Shown piece after piece: positions 11,632-22,700 of a DNA stretch of 44,226 nucleotides. This DNA is from Psilocybe azurescens (taxonomy: Eukaryota; Basidiomycota; Agaricomycetes; Agaricales; Agrocybaceae). A program made the translations under genes and the position numbers. The notes under the pieces were generated by a model. That model saw only the letters and a list, made by a program, of their open reading frames with translations, searched no databases and was not told the DNA's origin. The DNA lies in contig JAJIRX010000647.1 in assembly GCA_023853785.1 (NCBI GenBank), forward strand, positions 1 to 44,226, given 5' to 3'. Positions within the stretch are counted from its first letter, which is position 1, and every line of letters starts with the position of its first letter.

Positions 11632-12385
11632 ATGGCCCCATCTATACCAGCACCGCTGGCCGTCTTGGGCACGGATCCCTCTAACACATCAACACGAACT
11701 CATACAGGGAATGAGTCCAGCCAAGGGCACAGCGGTGTTCCTGGATGAGATTGAGGTTATCAAGGAGGCGGGAATACGATACAGCAGCGGATGACGACGA
11801 ATGAGGAGAAGTATAAGGCAATGGTGGATCCGGAGAAGACGCCGCTTGAGATTGGGATTACGCATGCCAAGACTCACGATATGGAGGTGCGTTGGCTTTC
11901 TTCCCTTTCTTCCATTTCTTTTCGTCATGCTAACATTCGTCAATTTATTCTCGCTAGAATTGGCATATACACGTTAAACTGGGCTCGCGTGGAATCTTTC
12001 GAAGGCGACACCGGCATTATCTCCAATACGCACTCCGACTCACATCCATATCCTGCAAAAACCTGTCCCCATCCCTCTCCCCTGCCTCCCTCATCTCTTT
12101 CCTCCTCCTCTCTTCCTACACGTGCTCACGCGGTATTGAGTTCCTCCTGAGTATATACCCGGAGGTCGTGAAGACTGCGATAACGACAGAAGCGGAGTCG
12201 CAATGTGACGCTCGTGTTTAGACGGGCGCATACGATCAGCAGTGCGTTGGATACGTTATTTTGAAGGGGAGGAGGATGAATAGAGGGTGCGAGCGAAGAT
12301 GATCTTGTAGCAGTGTGCGAGGGAGGCATTGGGCGATGCGGTGTGATGGATCTGTTGAGTTTGCAGCCGCTGGAGAGGATGTATA
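11632..12385 (+). pseudogene. Cytosolic arginyl-tRNA synthetase relic, copy 1 (N-terminal tip plus C-terminal third)
   Basis: The ATG at 11632 opens MAPSIPAPLAVLGTDPSN, matching the start of copy 2 (18033). The sequence then jumps directly to the KMSKS-loop equivalent (LIQGMSPAKGTAVFLDEIEV, about 11695-11760), so roughly the middle 300 residues are missing. It continues through EKYKAMVDPEKTPLEIGI, a GTGCGT...CTAG intron at about 11887-11957, LNWARVESFEGDTG, an anticodon-binding helical part (EFLLSIYPEVVKTAI, about 12140-12180) and an end near LSLQPLERM (about 12380). The intact enzyme charges tRNA-Arg in the cytosol. Here the class I HIGH motif and catalytic core are absent and there are several frameshifts. 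The true functional gene must lie elsewhere. Confidence 0.85.
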
Positions 12386-12860
12386 GCGGTAGGTCTTTCT
12401 CAGTCTGGAGATATTCTCTTGTGTTTGAGACTCGAGCGCTAATCCCATCATCCAATTTCCAGGTCGTACGATGGTATCGTTCTGGGATCACATTTGAATG
12501 TGAGCCCCATCGCCTATAAGCCCTCTTATTGTTCAAGCCCGTTGCATCCTTCAGCTATACTCAAGCGCACAAGCTGCTCATCGTCACTGCCTGTAGGCCT
12601 CTGGATGACCACCTTGATATAATCCGGTACAGGCACCGCATCGATATACTCCCACTTTCTCTCCCGCTTGCGTGCAACCCTATCCCTCAGGCTATCGTTA
12701 GCCATAACACAACACCCCCACTCGCATATACACCCACATCTCGATCTACATATACATCCACATTTCTTTCAAATGCTCACCCGCCACTACCCGGCGCACG
12801 CTCTGGACTTGGCATGGAGTCTATTATTTTAACGACGCAAAACGATGTCGACTTATAGAC
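12386..12860 (+). other. Unidentified segment conserved after the ArgRS and transporter relics (copy 1)
   Basis: This region aligns with 22190-22700 in patches: ctcgagcgct, then catccaatttccagg, then gtaggcctctgga/gtaggtctttgga, then ctctcccgcttgc, then ttatcgttagcc/ctatcgttagcc, then cgcatatacacc. The patch ending in ccaatttccag looks like an intron end. Translated pieces show no domain I recognise, and frames are broken in both copies. It is probably the relic of a third gene of the duplicated block. Confidence 0.45.
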
Positions 12861-13184
12861 AACACCATAGAACAAGGGACCATGGGTCCTTCGACGAAGC
12901 GTGATTGTACGACTTCCATTTTCAATCCAGGTCCGAGTTGTCCCGTCTCTTCCCCTTCAGAATCTCCGCTTACATTATCGATTTCAATCTCTTCCTATCG
13001 ACAGTGTTCGTCTTATTCACAGAAGCCTCCCACTCACCACATAGTAAAGTATGCAAGCACGACCTCGCGTACACTCCAACTTGTACTACAATTAACGCTC
13101 ATACTCTTGACAGGATCCATTAAATGCTTCCGTTCCCTTCTTTCATCAGAGTGCCTTGACTTGGTCGGAGTCAATCGTTGTTAA
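12861..13184. other. 3' flank of NACHT copy B
   Basis: No gene seen. From about 13020 the sequence matches the 3' flanks of NACHT copies A and C (landmark tactcttgacaggatcc near 13100). The first 150 bases are pyrimidine-rich and unassigned. Confidence 0.5.
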
Positions 13185-16100
13185 TTATGACTCGCCTTCA
13201 TCTGTTGTATAAACATCAAACTTATCATATACGTGCCTGTCAGATCGGATATTGCCCTGCGATATCCTCCTAGATTCCCGAGTCCTAAGCCCCGAAAGCC
13301 AGTCTTTTAATGAGCCAAACTCTGGGGATGAGAGGCAAGAGAGGTCGTACTTCTATACGACAAAAATGAGGACAATAAAAACGGTAGAGTTATCCTTCAA
13401 ACATACCTTCAAGAAATCTATAGCTAGAGAGCAGAACCCAAACGGCGGTCTCCATTGACGCCGAGGATGTATCTTGGGACACAGGTAATGCAGTACACGT
13501 AGCGCATTCAAGTTGTGCTGTGTTGGAATTGCATAAGGCAGACACTTGATAAACGGCAGAAAAAATTTCTTCGTGATTGGTTTCCAGTATTGTTCGAAAT
13601 TGGCGTTCAGCGCAGCGTATTGATTTTTGACGAGCACGGTGAGAAGGAATGCAGCTAGATGAGGATACCAGTCGTAAGGGCTGATGATTGAGCATCCCTC
13701 TCTCCAACACTTGCTCGTGGAACTCAGATATACATATGTGTAAGTCGAAAGAATTGAGACGAGGAGACAGAGGCGCCCATTGTTCCGGATCCATAGTCAT
13801 CTCCTCAACGATGGAGTAGGGTCCGTCATGGGGTGGAGGTGTTATATGTAAAGATACAGACGGAATTTCGTCTCTATCACTGATCATCCAAAGTTTAGTA
13901 CTGTAGAGTCTGTGAAGTATGGCAAGTAGCCGATTTCGAATATTCGTTTGGCAACATATAGCATTGTTTGAGGAAGGCGACTATCGTGATCTCTGATAAT
14001 GTCCTTGCTGGGTTCTGTCTGGTATTTGGATGGAAGCGGTAAATCAGTGACCAGAATATGATGATATTGACACTCACCATCTGCCTGTCAAACCAGCCCA
14101 ACGCTCCCAATATCAATTTAATTGAGGCTCCATCGATATCGCGTAAACGATCCCAGAAAGATGTATCCATGATGATGTTGAATATTTGCATTTTCTTCGG
14201 ATCTTCAAAGTATTCTTTGGAGTTTATGTCCGAAATTCGACTGTATCGTAAGAAGCATTCGGCAGTACGCTCAGACCACCGTAGTGCAAACGATAATGGG
14301 TCATCATATCTGGGTAATATCCCGGTAAAGTGCTTGGCACTGAGACTTACTATCTGATGGTCCCATGCTCCAATATGTTGGTTTTCCTGACATTGGCCTT
14401 GAACCTTGTGATGGACGGCCGAAAAGAAAGGACCTATATGTATATAGCATGAATAGTCTCTGTCACTATGGAAGAAATCTAGGTATACCAAGTTGGGGAG
14501 GTGTTGGAGATCAGATATAATGGTATCCAGACTGATATTCATTAACTCCGAGATATCCTCGATGCTATGCTTCATGGAAGATGAGTCAGAACTGTATAAA
14601 GCGATGTATGCCAAGGTTGCTGAGCTTTGGGGTGATCGGTCCATGATCTGCTGTGCTGAAATCGTTTGAGCAACGGTGAGAACGGCTGTGAGAGACTGAA
14701 GTAGGTGTCGGTGGTTTTTACGCCAATATTGACAGTCCAAGGCCCTCACAGATTGCATCTCGGTAAGAAATTCCAAGACAGGGATCGTAAACCAGTACAG
14801 ATGACTTGCTTGGGCAACATGCGAAGGTTTGCAGGCAGTGATCTTGCGAAGGCTTTCACAAAGTTCCTCTAATACATTGGCAATAGATCTCCCATCGAGT
14901 CTGACGCTCAACGGCAGACCTTCAAGTCTATCGAGCATCTTACGATAGATTGATAGCCCGATACTGTCAGAAAATGTGTATATCAATATCATTATATATT
15001 TTCCAAACATAAAATGCTAAGGCTTACCGTTCTATAGTCTGCACCGCCCGTGGACTATCCTCAACAATATCGACTCCGAGCTTGAGTACGGCGCAGGTAA
15101 CCTCAGTCCCAACAGCGCTCATATCAATTGCATACTCTCCTGACCTTGACTCATCCCAGAGAAATTCTCGGAACGATAGGTGACAGAACGAAATCGATGC
15201 ATCTACCAATGGAGACCCAAAGATCGGCTCCAGCACACAGAACTCCTCGGAGTATTCAACTTTGGATATTCTAATCAAGGAGCTTAGGGCCCTCAACACG
15301 AGTTGAATTTCTCCCGAATCAACTCCCAGAATTTCCTGAATGGTTTTTCGCTGAATTGAGCAAGAGACCACCAAGGACACGTTTCATTGTATTTGGTCGA
15401 GGATATGACGACAAGATGGTAGCGTAGAGTTTATCAAGCTCCGAAAATGCGGATGCACGATGTGGTCCAGGCGTCGTCAATATCTGGAGTTGTTCTCGGG
15501 GATCACAGAAGTTGGATGAGGCGCCAACAAATTCCAAGACAGTGGACGCGTACACGTACTGTCCAGATGCACTACGCACAAATCGCCTGATAATATGATC
15601 TGGAGGCCAAGGACGCGGGATAGAAGACATTATTCGAATATTCTCCTCGTAAATCTTGTCGAATATCTCTCGAAGATACCTCTCAATATCCCTATCTGCG
15701 TCACTATCGTCTCGTAGACAGAGCGGCTTTGTAACGTGTACCAAAGGTCCAATTTCGAACGAATCGGAAATCCAGTACTCGGGGCGACTAACAATGAGAA
15801 ATCGGAGGGGATATTGTACTCGGTGATCGCATTGGATATGAGTGAAAGAATTTCGGACTGCATTCGTTTAGACCCTGCGCATTCATCTAAACCGTCAATG
15901 ATAACTGTGGGGTTGTGCACAGGCCAGTCAATGACATGTAGTAATGGCTCTATAATGAGATATCGGAGTTGGACGTCGATGGATGTAGTCGGAAGAGTAG
16001 GATTATCAAGCATAGCAGCGTCAATTTGAGCACGAAAGGATGGGAAATTGAGGGCGAGCTGGTATGAAATTGTTGAAAATAGCTTTGTCCCGTCACCACG

Positions 16101-16589
16101 TCCAACTGCATCCTTGGTGAAGAAGAAGCTCCCAGCATACTTGCTATCGTCCGAGATCTCCTTCAGATGAACGGCAATGGAGTGGGCAATGGCTGATTTT
16201 CCCGCTCCTGCTGGTCCGTTGAGCCAAAGCGCTCGTTCCTTGGGAGTGGGGTCGTTGATCCAGTCCAGTATTGTGTTGATTATCTTCTCGCGAGTTCCGG
16301 GGTGGCATTTCGCAGGAGGGAACCGTTCGGCAGAGTTATACATTGCATCAGTCGCGATATGCTGCCCCAGAATGTGCAGTCCTATCGCTCCAGAATCAAC
16401 GTAAATGTTCAGTGTATGATGTCTACTGCTCTCACCTTCGTCCCTTCCTCCTTCGTAGTAATTCCCTTCTACTACTTGTCGAATGCTCCCGCCAGTAATC
16501 ATGACGTTCCTGGCACCTTGGAGCAGCTGCATACCCGAGTTGAGGGTACGATGAGAGCGTATTGCGGAATATTTCTCGTCTTTAGGCAT
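13185..16589 (-). pseudogene. NACHT-domain NLR-like protein, copy B (best preserved, but frameshifted)
   Basis: The start is ATG at 16589. The first 319 codons stay open: a Gly-rich motif at residues 22-45 (LQGARNVMITGGSIRQ), a CHPGTRE segment at 95-101, Walker A GPAGAGKS at 125-132 and Walker B VIIDGLDE at 229-236. A one-base deletion near 15801-15812 then shifts the frame, and the RPEYWISDSF block continues in another frame. Further parts are IIRRFVRSASGQYVYASTVL (about 15600), IQEILGVDSGEIQLVLRALS (about 15330), a FCHLSFREFL winged-helix-like region, and an intron of about 60 bp with a GTAAGCC donor near 15028 and an acceptor near 14963. A 371-codon open C-terminal frame (15010-13895) has no domain I know, and the last exons lie at 13887-13185. 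In the family the NACHT domain oligomerises on NTP binding. Alternatives such as an undetected intron at the frameshift are less likely, because copy C reads through at that site. Confidence 0.88.
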
Positions 16590-18032
16590 TGTACTAGGGC
16601 TTTGTGAAGGAAGAAACAGTTGCTAACGATGCCCACGGCGTGGAGCAACACAGAAGTGAAGGGAATTCACACGGGTATGTGCCCTAGTCAGTTCGTGCGG
16701 TACAACGTTGCGACGTGCACTGCAATGTGCTGGATATAAATACTGCTATTAATAACCACCACATCCTGTACATGTCTCAAATTGCTGTTAATCTTCACCC
16801 CAGTAGTCCTGATATTCTTGGCACCATTAGGACTGCGGAAAGACGAGGAAGAATGTACTCACCTATGCCGCTCACTGTACATTATCACAGTATATCACAG
16901 AGTTGGACTACACAATGGTGTTATGTTTTCCGACGGAGTCCGCACAGATGTATGTACAGCTTTAGTAATAGACACAGTACAACTCCCATTACAAGGAGAG
17001 TTGGAAGTAATGTACCGGAAGGTGGTGCTATTCTATTCCCAAAACTGGGTTGGACACCGTAAAATCACCCCCTTCTATGTCGAATTTGCCTGCGATGGGG
17101 CTCTCATACTGAAGCCTGCTCAGGTGAGAGCGTTGTTGTTAGCGGGTTCAGCCCACGGAATGCTCTTGCTGTGTCAAATGCGCACAGTTTAAAACGATAT
17201 ATGACTCAATGGATGATTATAGAATCACTATCACACGTGCTAGTACCTTGACTTGGTTGAGTCATGGACATGGCTGTGATCAAGCTCTCTTGTCAGAAAA
17301 TCACTATCAAATGCGGTCGTCACTACATTTACCCGAGATTGTGACATGCCCGCATTCTTTTACACTTTCTCAACTGTTGGGAGTGGTGGTCAACAAAGTC
17401 ACCTTTTCTCACTTTTGCCACGCGAAGTGACAATCAAAGTGAACGTAATAGCAGCTTTACCATTTTCTGTCCTGCGTAGGACTGTGTTAACACTGATACG
17501 GTCGACCGTCTGATGAGCACCTTTAGACAGACACTATCAGTTCTGGCGCTCCGCGAAACGGTCCGGGTCCTTCCCCTCCGTTTAATTTGTGTGCTGGTGC
17601 GGAGTACATATAGAGTAAGCGGCAGCACGGTTCTATTGCTATGTCTTCCAATAAAATATTCTCTCTGGGAGTGACATATTTACTCACTGTCTACTGATGT
17701 ATGGTTTTCATCATAATGCACGAAATATTACTGCTACGCCGACTTCAACAGTCAAGTGTTTTTGCCACCAAAAGGGGCTAATATTTGGCGAAGAGATGTT
17801 GCACGTGATGGATCCCAACACGTCATTCGCGTTCACAAAAATTGTTCCAGACAACTTGTTGATTCAATTTGGCCGTCCTTTCACTCCTCTCAATATCTCT
17901 CCCGCTCTTTCCTCATGCAGCCAAGAGATCTCTCTGCTGCGCTTTACACTTCAGGCGCTTTCGTTTGCATGCCACACTACGCCGACTTATAACAAACTCA
18001 CAGGACTCTCGCCGCACATTAAAAGTAACAGG
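16590..18032. other. Intergenic stretch with one unassigned open frame
   Basis: No recognised gene. One 136-codon plus-strand frame (16782-17192) includes TALVIDTVQLPLQGELEVMY and MYRKVVLFYSQNWVG. It could be a small hypothetical protein or chance, and no signal or domain is evident. The last 150 bases (about 17880-18032) resemble the sequence before ArgRS copy 1 (about 11490-11631), both pyrimidine-rich and ending just before the start codon, so they probably derive from the ArgRS 5' untranslated region. Confidence 0.4.
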
Positions 18033-19470
18033 ATGGCATCGTCCGTGCCCCCACTTCCCACTGTCTCAAGTACGGATCCGTCTAAGTGTGTCCTGAAATC
18101 GATCCGGATAGCTATCGCGCAAAAACTTTCGAATGTGCTGTCGCTCACAGTTCAGGATCCCTGGGGAGCTGGAAGAGACAGCGGCTGAAGTCATCAAACA
18201 CGTACGTGGTTATTATTTTTACATTTTGTACTACTAAATTGACTGAGCCTTGCTGCTCACAGTTCCAACCGGACAAGTGAGTTGAGTCCGTCGTGCTCGA
18301 CAAGTCCATCCTCCACTACGCGTGAACACGATAAGTTCTCACCCAGATCGACACCCCACATGCAACGTGCCCTCTGGTCTGCCCAAGTACGACACGAACA
18401 ACTCGGTCAATGGTAAGAAGGTCGTCATCGAGTACTCGTCGCCAAACATCGCCCAGTTGTTCTACGTCGGGCATCTGCTGAACACAATCATCAGCGCGTT
18501 TTTGGCTGAACTTGTATAAAGCATGTGGGTGGAATGACATCTCGATGAATTATCTGGGCCATTGGGGTGCACAGGTAAGATTTTTCTCTCTTCGTCGCCT
18601 TTTGTTTTTGTTTTCGCACAGAATCCCTTTTTGCTTCTATTCTGTTCCTCGCCTCTTCTTCGCCATTCCTTGCGTCTTCTATTCCCGATCCCCAAACACC
18701 CCACTGACACCTCCCTTCCTCTCCCCCTAGTTTGGCCTAATCGCCACCGGCTTCGAAAATACTGCTCACAAGCCGGGCTCGAAAAAGACGTCATCAAGCA
18801 CCTCTTGACATCTATGCCGCCATTAACAAAGACGCCTCCAACCGACCCGCCGTCAAGGCCTCCGCCTTGAACTGGTTCAAGACATGGAAGACGGAGACCA
18901 AGACGCCCTGCGCAACTGGGGCATGTGAAGAGAGATGAGCATGCGGGAGTATGAGAAAGAGTATGAGAGGCTGAATGTGAAGTTTGATGTGTGTACGGGG
19001 AGATCCAGGTGGGAATGAAGCGATGGATGGGGCGCTGGAGAAGTTGGAGAGTATGAGTTTGATTTTGGAGTCGGATGGTGTGAAGCTGGTGGAGTTGGAG
19101 AAGTGGAGGCCGGGCAAGCCGTTGTTCGTAAGAAGGGTATGTTCCATTTCTTTATTTTTTTCTCTCTTCCTGTTCCTTCATTCAGAACCTTCATCACAGA
19201 TGGAAAGTTGGTATACCTGACACGCGATATCGGCGGCGCAATCACGCGCTACGAGACATATAAATTTGATAAAATGAAATACGTCGTTTTTTCGCAACAA
19301 AACCTGCATCTCTCCCAATTCTTTGTAGTGCTCGAGCTTCCCCTGGGCGTCCTTGCTCATGCAGATCACCTACCGGCTCTTACAAGGAATGAGCACGAGG
19401 AAAATGGCGGTGGTGTTTTTGGACAAGATCATTAAGCAGGTGGGGAACGTGATGCATGAGCACGAGGACA
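18033..19470 (+). pseudogene. Cytosolic arginyl-tRNA synthetase relic, copy 2 (N-terminal two thirds)
   Basis: The ATG at 18033 opens MASSVPPLPTVSSTDPSK. It continues with [19 protein letters not shown] (about 18420-18475), the class I signature region, then [20 protein letters not shown], an intron at 18575-18730 (GTAAGA...CCTAG), FGLIATGFEN, MEDGDQDALRNWG and YEKEYERLNVKFDV (about 18880-18990). After RKK an intron at 19137-19199 splices to DGKLVYLTRDIGGA. The relic ends after the KMSKS-loop equivalent GMSTRKMAVVFLDKI (about 19390-19440) and VMHEHE (about 19465). The His-Ile/Ala-Gly-His signature reads YVGH, so its first His is lost. Several frameshifts and stops occur, for example after LAELV at 18510 and around 18780. 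The tRNA-binding C-terminal third is absent and the sequence runs into transporter intron sequence. Confidence 0.9.
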
Positions 19471-19489
19471 GGCTTCATTTTCCCTGTGT

Positions 19490-21676
19490 TCGTTATGCTT
19501 TTCCACGATTCGCGTTTCTCTTCGCGTTTCATCCCGTCGTTTCCTTGCTCTCCCATTCGACAAGCACTTTGAATACTACCCACCGCATCCTACCTTGCTC
19601 GCCCTTGTCTCTCTCTCGTCCCTCCGCACTTAATTGACCTCAACTCACTCTCACACAGTCACACAGTCAGGAGCTTTATAATGGCCGCCGCCATATGCAT
19701 GAACTCCGACGCACTCGCCATCGTGCTGATGCCGAGCTTTGTCATCTTGGTGCCCAACCTCGCATGGGGCTCGGACGATAATAAGAAATACGCTGATGTA
19801 TTCGATGATGTCCACTACGCTTGGAATAATAGTATGGCTTTTGCTTTCGTTTCGTTTTACGCTATGTTTTACCCCCTTCGTATGCACCCTTTCTCTCTCG
19901 CCATACCCATACGTCCATCGTCGTATCTGTCCTCTTACCCACCCGCATACATCCCGCTAACCACCTCTCACAGGTCCCACAGCTACGGCGTAAGCCTCCT
20001 TGCAGGCAGACACCATCCTCTCACCACCCGTCCTCTCATCCGCCGCAGTTCACATCCATTCTCGGACTCTAATACAGATCGCAACGCCGAGTATGAGGGC
20101 ACGCCGCTCTTCTTGGAATAACGCACGCGTTGAGCTCGCCGCTCGTACAGTCGTCGGCGTCGATGAAGAGGGTGGCCGGCCAGTTCACGGAGTTGCCCAC
20201 CTCCTCTGCGCCCTCGTCGCCTCACATCACCGTGTCCTCGGGAGTCCCTGGTGTTCTGTGTGCTACGTCATTGTTCACGACATCCACGCGGAACGACAAA
20301 TGACCCCAACGCAAACGGAACAGGGACAAGGGACCGGGACGCGGCACATGAGACAGGGACTAAAAACAGCAAGCGGCCCCTGCTCCCGCCTGGCAGGCAC
20401 AACACGACATTCTATAATCCGTTCCCCAACAGTCCGAATGAAAGCTGGGTGTCGGTGCTCCAACTGCTTCTGCTGGTGCTGGTACGGCGCTTGGCGCCGG
20501 AAGTGTGGGTGCGAAGGATGGGGAGACGAGTGGTAGTGAAGATGAGGAAAGGGATGGGGATGAAGTTGAATGCATCCTCAATGGGATCTCGGGCCTCGAA
20601 AATGGCGCACACTCTCGCCCACATTCTCGTGCTCCCCATGCACCCTCCCCATTCTCAAAGCTCCTCACCACCCTCCGTGCCCTCCACATACATCCTGCCC
20701 CTTCTCCGCACACTCCTCCTCTCGGTCCACGCATTCCTAACAGTCCCATTCTACGCCGCCCTACTTTCGCTCATCGTTGCATTGACGCCTTCATTACAGT
20801 ATGCGCTAGAACATAATAATAGCGCGTCAAGGCCTGTGAATTGAACAGTTTAGATGTGTGGCAAGTGTGCGGTGCCGATCACGCTTGTTGTGCTTGGGGT
20901 GTGTTTTCGGGGTGAGGAGGAGGAGACTTAGGGAAGTAAGGAGGGGGGAAAGGAAGGAGGGGACGGGGAGAAAGGGGAAGGGGATAAAAGGGGGAGGTAT
21001 AGGAGGTAATATACAGCGCGTCAAGGCTCTATTCCGCTTTGGGACACATTCGATTGCGCAACGGAAGGATACACAAAGTGGAAAAGGAGTCGAGCCGGCA
21101 AGCCGAAGACGGTGAGCCGAAGATGGTGCTATTCGCAATCTCGGTGCACATGCCTCTCACGCCGCTGATGGTCTCTGCGACGAGGAGCGACTAGCCTGAT
21201 GTGTTTGAGGAGTGAGTGATTTGTTCTTTTTTCGTGTCTATAGTCCTATGCTATGTGTTGTGAGGACGGGATGTATGCGCCTTTTATTTTATTTTTTGGG
21301 GGGATTCTATAACCTTCCTTTCTTAGTCACTCGATCACCTATCGTTCGTAGTTCTTTGATCTCGATCACTATACTGTTCTTCTTCGCTTTCCTTTTCTCC
21401 CACTTCCTTTCTCCTCCTTACAACAAAACCGCGAACCGTTCCTCCCTCTCCCTCTTTCCTCTCACTCACGCAGGCCGGTATTCATCGTCGTCAGCACCCT
21501 CTTCTACTCCCTGCCCGCGTTCACCCTCGCGCAGATCATGTCTGCCGGCTCATTGGCCGGCTTGTTCGAATGGGTCATTAGTCGGATTATTTTTTTGGAG
21601 CTATTGTGTGTTGATGTCGGTTGTTGTGTTGGGGAGTGTGTCGGGTGGGTTGTGGTTGTCGGAGATTTTATATTGA
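19490..21676 (+). pseudogene. PIN-like / auxin efflux carrier (ECM3-type) transporter relic, copy 2
   Basis: This copy starts inside the intron before exon 4: 19490-19670 matches 9375-9590 of copy 1. Exon 4 (about 19672-19833) reads MAAAICMNSDALAIVLMPSF and then, in another frame, TLMYSMMSTTLGI. Exon 5 (about 19975-21210) contains SYGVSL, the long loop with FYNPFPNSPNES (about 20410-20450), the helix LLRTLLLSVHAFLTVPFYAA (about 20700-20760) and LLSLIVALTPSLQYALE. After an intron (donor near 21211, acceptor AG at about 21475) the last exon reads VFIVVSTLFY, FTLAQIMSAGSLAG and then, in a shifted frame, FFWSYCVLMSVVVLGSVSGG, with a stop at 21674-21676. Unlike copy 1, the C-terminal end is kept, while exons 1-3 are missing and replaced by the ArgRS fragment. 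Frameshifts in exons 4, 5 and 6 make it non-functional as given. Confidence 0.8.
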
Positions 21677-22189
21677 TTTCTCAGGAGGGGAGAGGTGTTG
21701 ATGTGATTTGACATAGGGGGACGATAGTGGGGTGTGGTCCCACGACGGGTTTGTTTTTATTCTTTTGTCCTTGCTTTTCCTTCTAGTGAGCTGTGCTTAC
21801 TGAATCAATTATCTATGCTTCATTTCTTCATTTTATTTTCCTCCTCGCATTGTTGCTTCAAGGTCAGATCTTAATGCGTACTCGTACATCACTGCATACT
21901 CAGATAGAATATCAATTTTTTCTGGCATGTTTACTTACTTCACTCATGTACTTTACCGTCTCTCAGTTTACTTACTGCAGAACAGCCGTTGGAGTTCCTG
22001 GCTTTTTGTTATTTCATTTCTTCTGCCGCTTAGTGATTCTCCTCGTATATTATGGATAAGGATGTCTACGCAAGCGGCGCAGGAGTGTCTCTATGAGTAG
22101 AGGATGGCAGTCATGAATTCGGCCTCAAATATTGCTACTGCCCACGGTATAAAATGTTCTATATCAATTTCACTATCAACTCGAATTTT
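21677..22189. other. Downstream flank of transporter copy 2, no gene
   Basis: T-rich sequence with no recognisable coding domain. A plus-strand frame at 21793-22059 is hydrophobic only because the DNA is T-rich (Phe/Leu runs). It probably includes the former 3' untranslated region of the transporter. Confidence 0.45.
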
Positions 22190-22700
22190 TCAAGAACAAT
22201 GAAAAGCGGTTGGTCTTTGTGTGTGGAGATGTTCTCCAGTATTCGAGGCTCGAGCGCTGATTGGATCATCCAATTTCCAGGTTGTACGATAGTACGCTAC
22301 ATGTCCATCTGGATCTTTACCTATTTTCACCAAGCAAGAAAGCTCACTGCCACTTCCCGTAGGTCTTTGGACGAACACCTCGACGTGATACGGTCGAGTT
22401 TTTGCGTCAAATTTTAATTCACTCCCACACTCTCCCGCTTGCACAAAAACCCGTTCCCCGATTTATCGTTAGCCCTAACATAGCCCCACCAATCGCATAT
22501 ACACCTCCATCCCGATGTATGTGTACACCTACCTTCCCTTCGAAGGCCCTCCCGTACCATCCGTCGCACAGCCGGACTGGGAATCCAGATACTGGTTTTA
22601 GTGCCGGAACGAGATCGACTTGTAGACAGGACGACACCGCAGAGAAGATGATTTCAGGCACCTGCTACATGCTCAATACGGTCCACGCAGTCTTCTTCCT
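22190..22700 (+). other. Unidentified segment conserved after the relics (copy 2)
   Basis: Partner of 12386-12860, sharing ctcgagcgct, catccaatttccagg, cccgcttgca, ttatcgttagcc and cgcatatacacc in the same order. In copy 2 it follows the transporter, while in copy 1 it follows ArgRS, so it marks the common right end of the duplicated block. One frame reads PPVPSVAQPDWESRYW near 22545-22595, which I cannot assign to a family. Confidence 0.45.

Noticed and set aside
16782..17192. Plus-strand 136-codon frame as a firm gene
   Set aside because: There is some protein-like character, but no conserved partner, domain or start context. It is mentioned only within the intergenic entry.
19681..20121. 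An independent small protein starting at MAAAICMNSD
   Set aside because: The Met lies inside exon 4 of the transporter relic, and the same text occurs at 9601 after three upstream exons.
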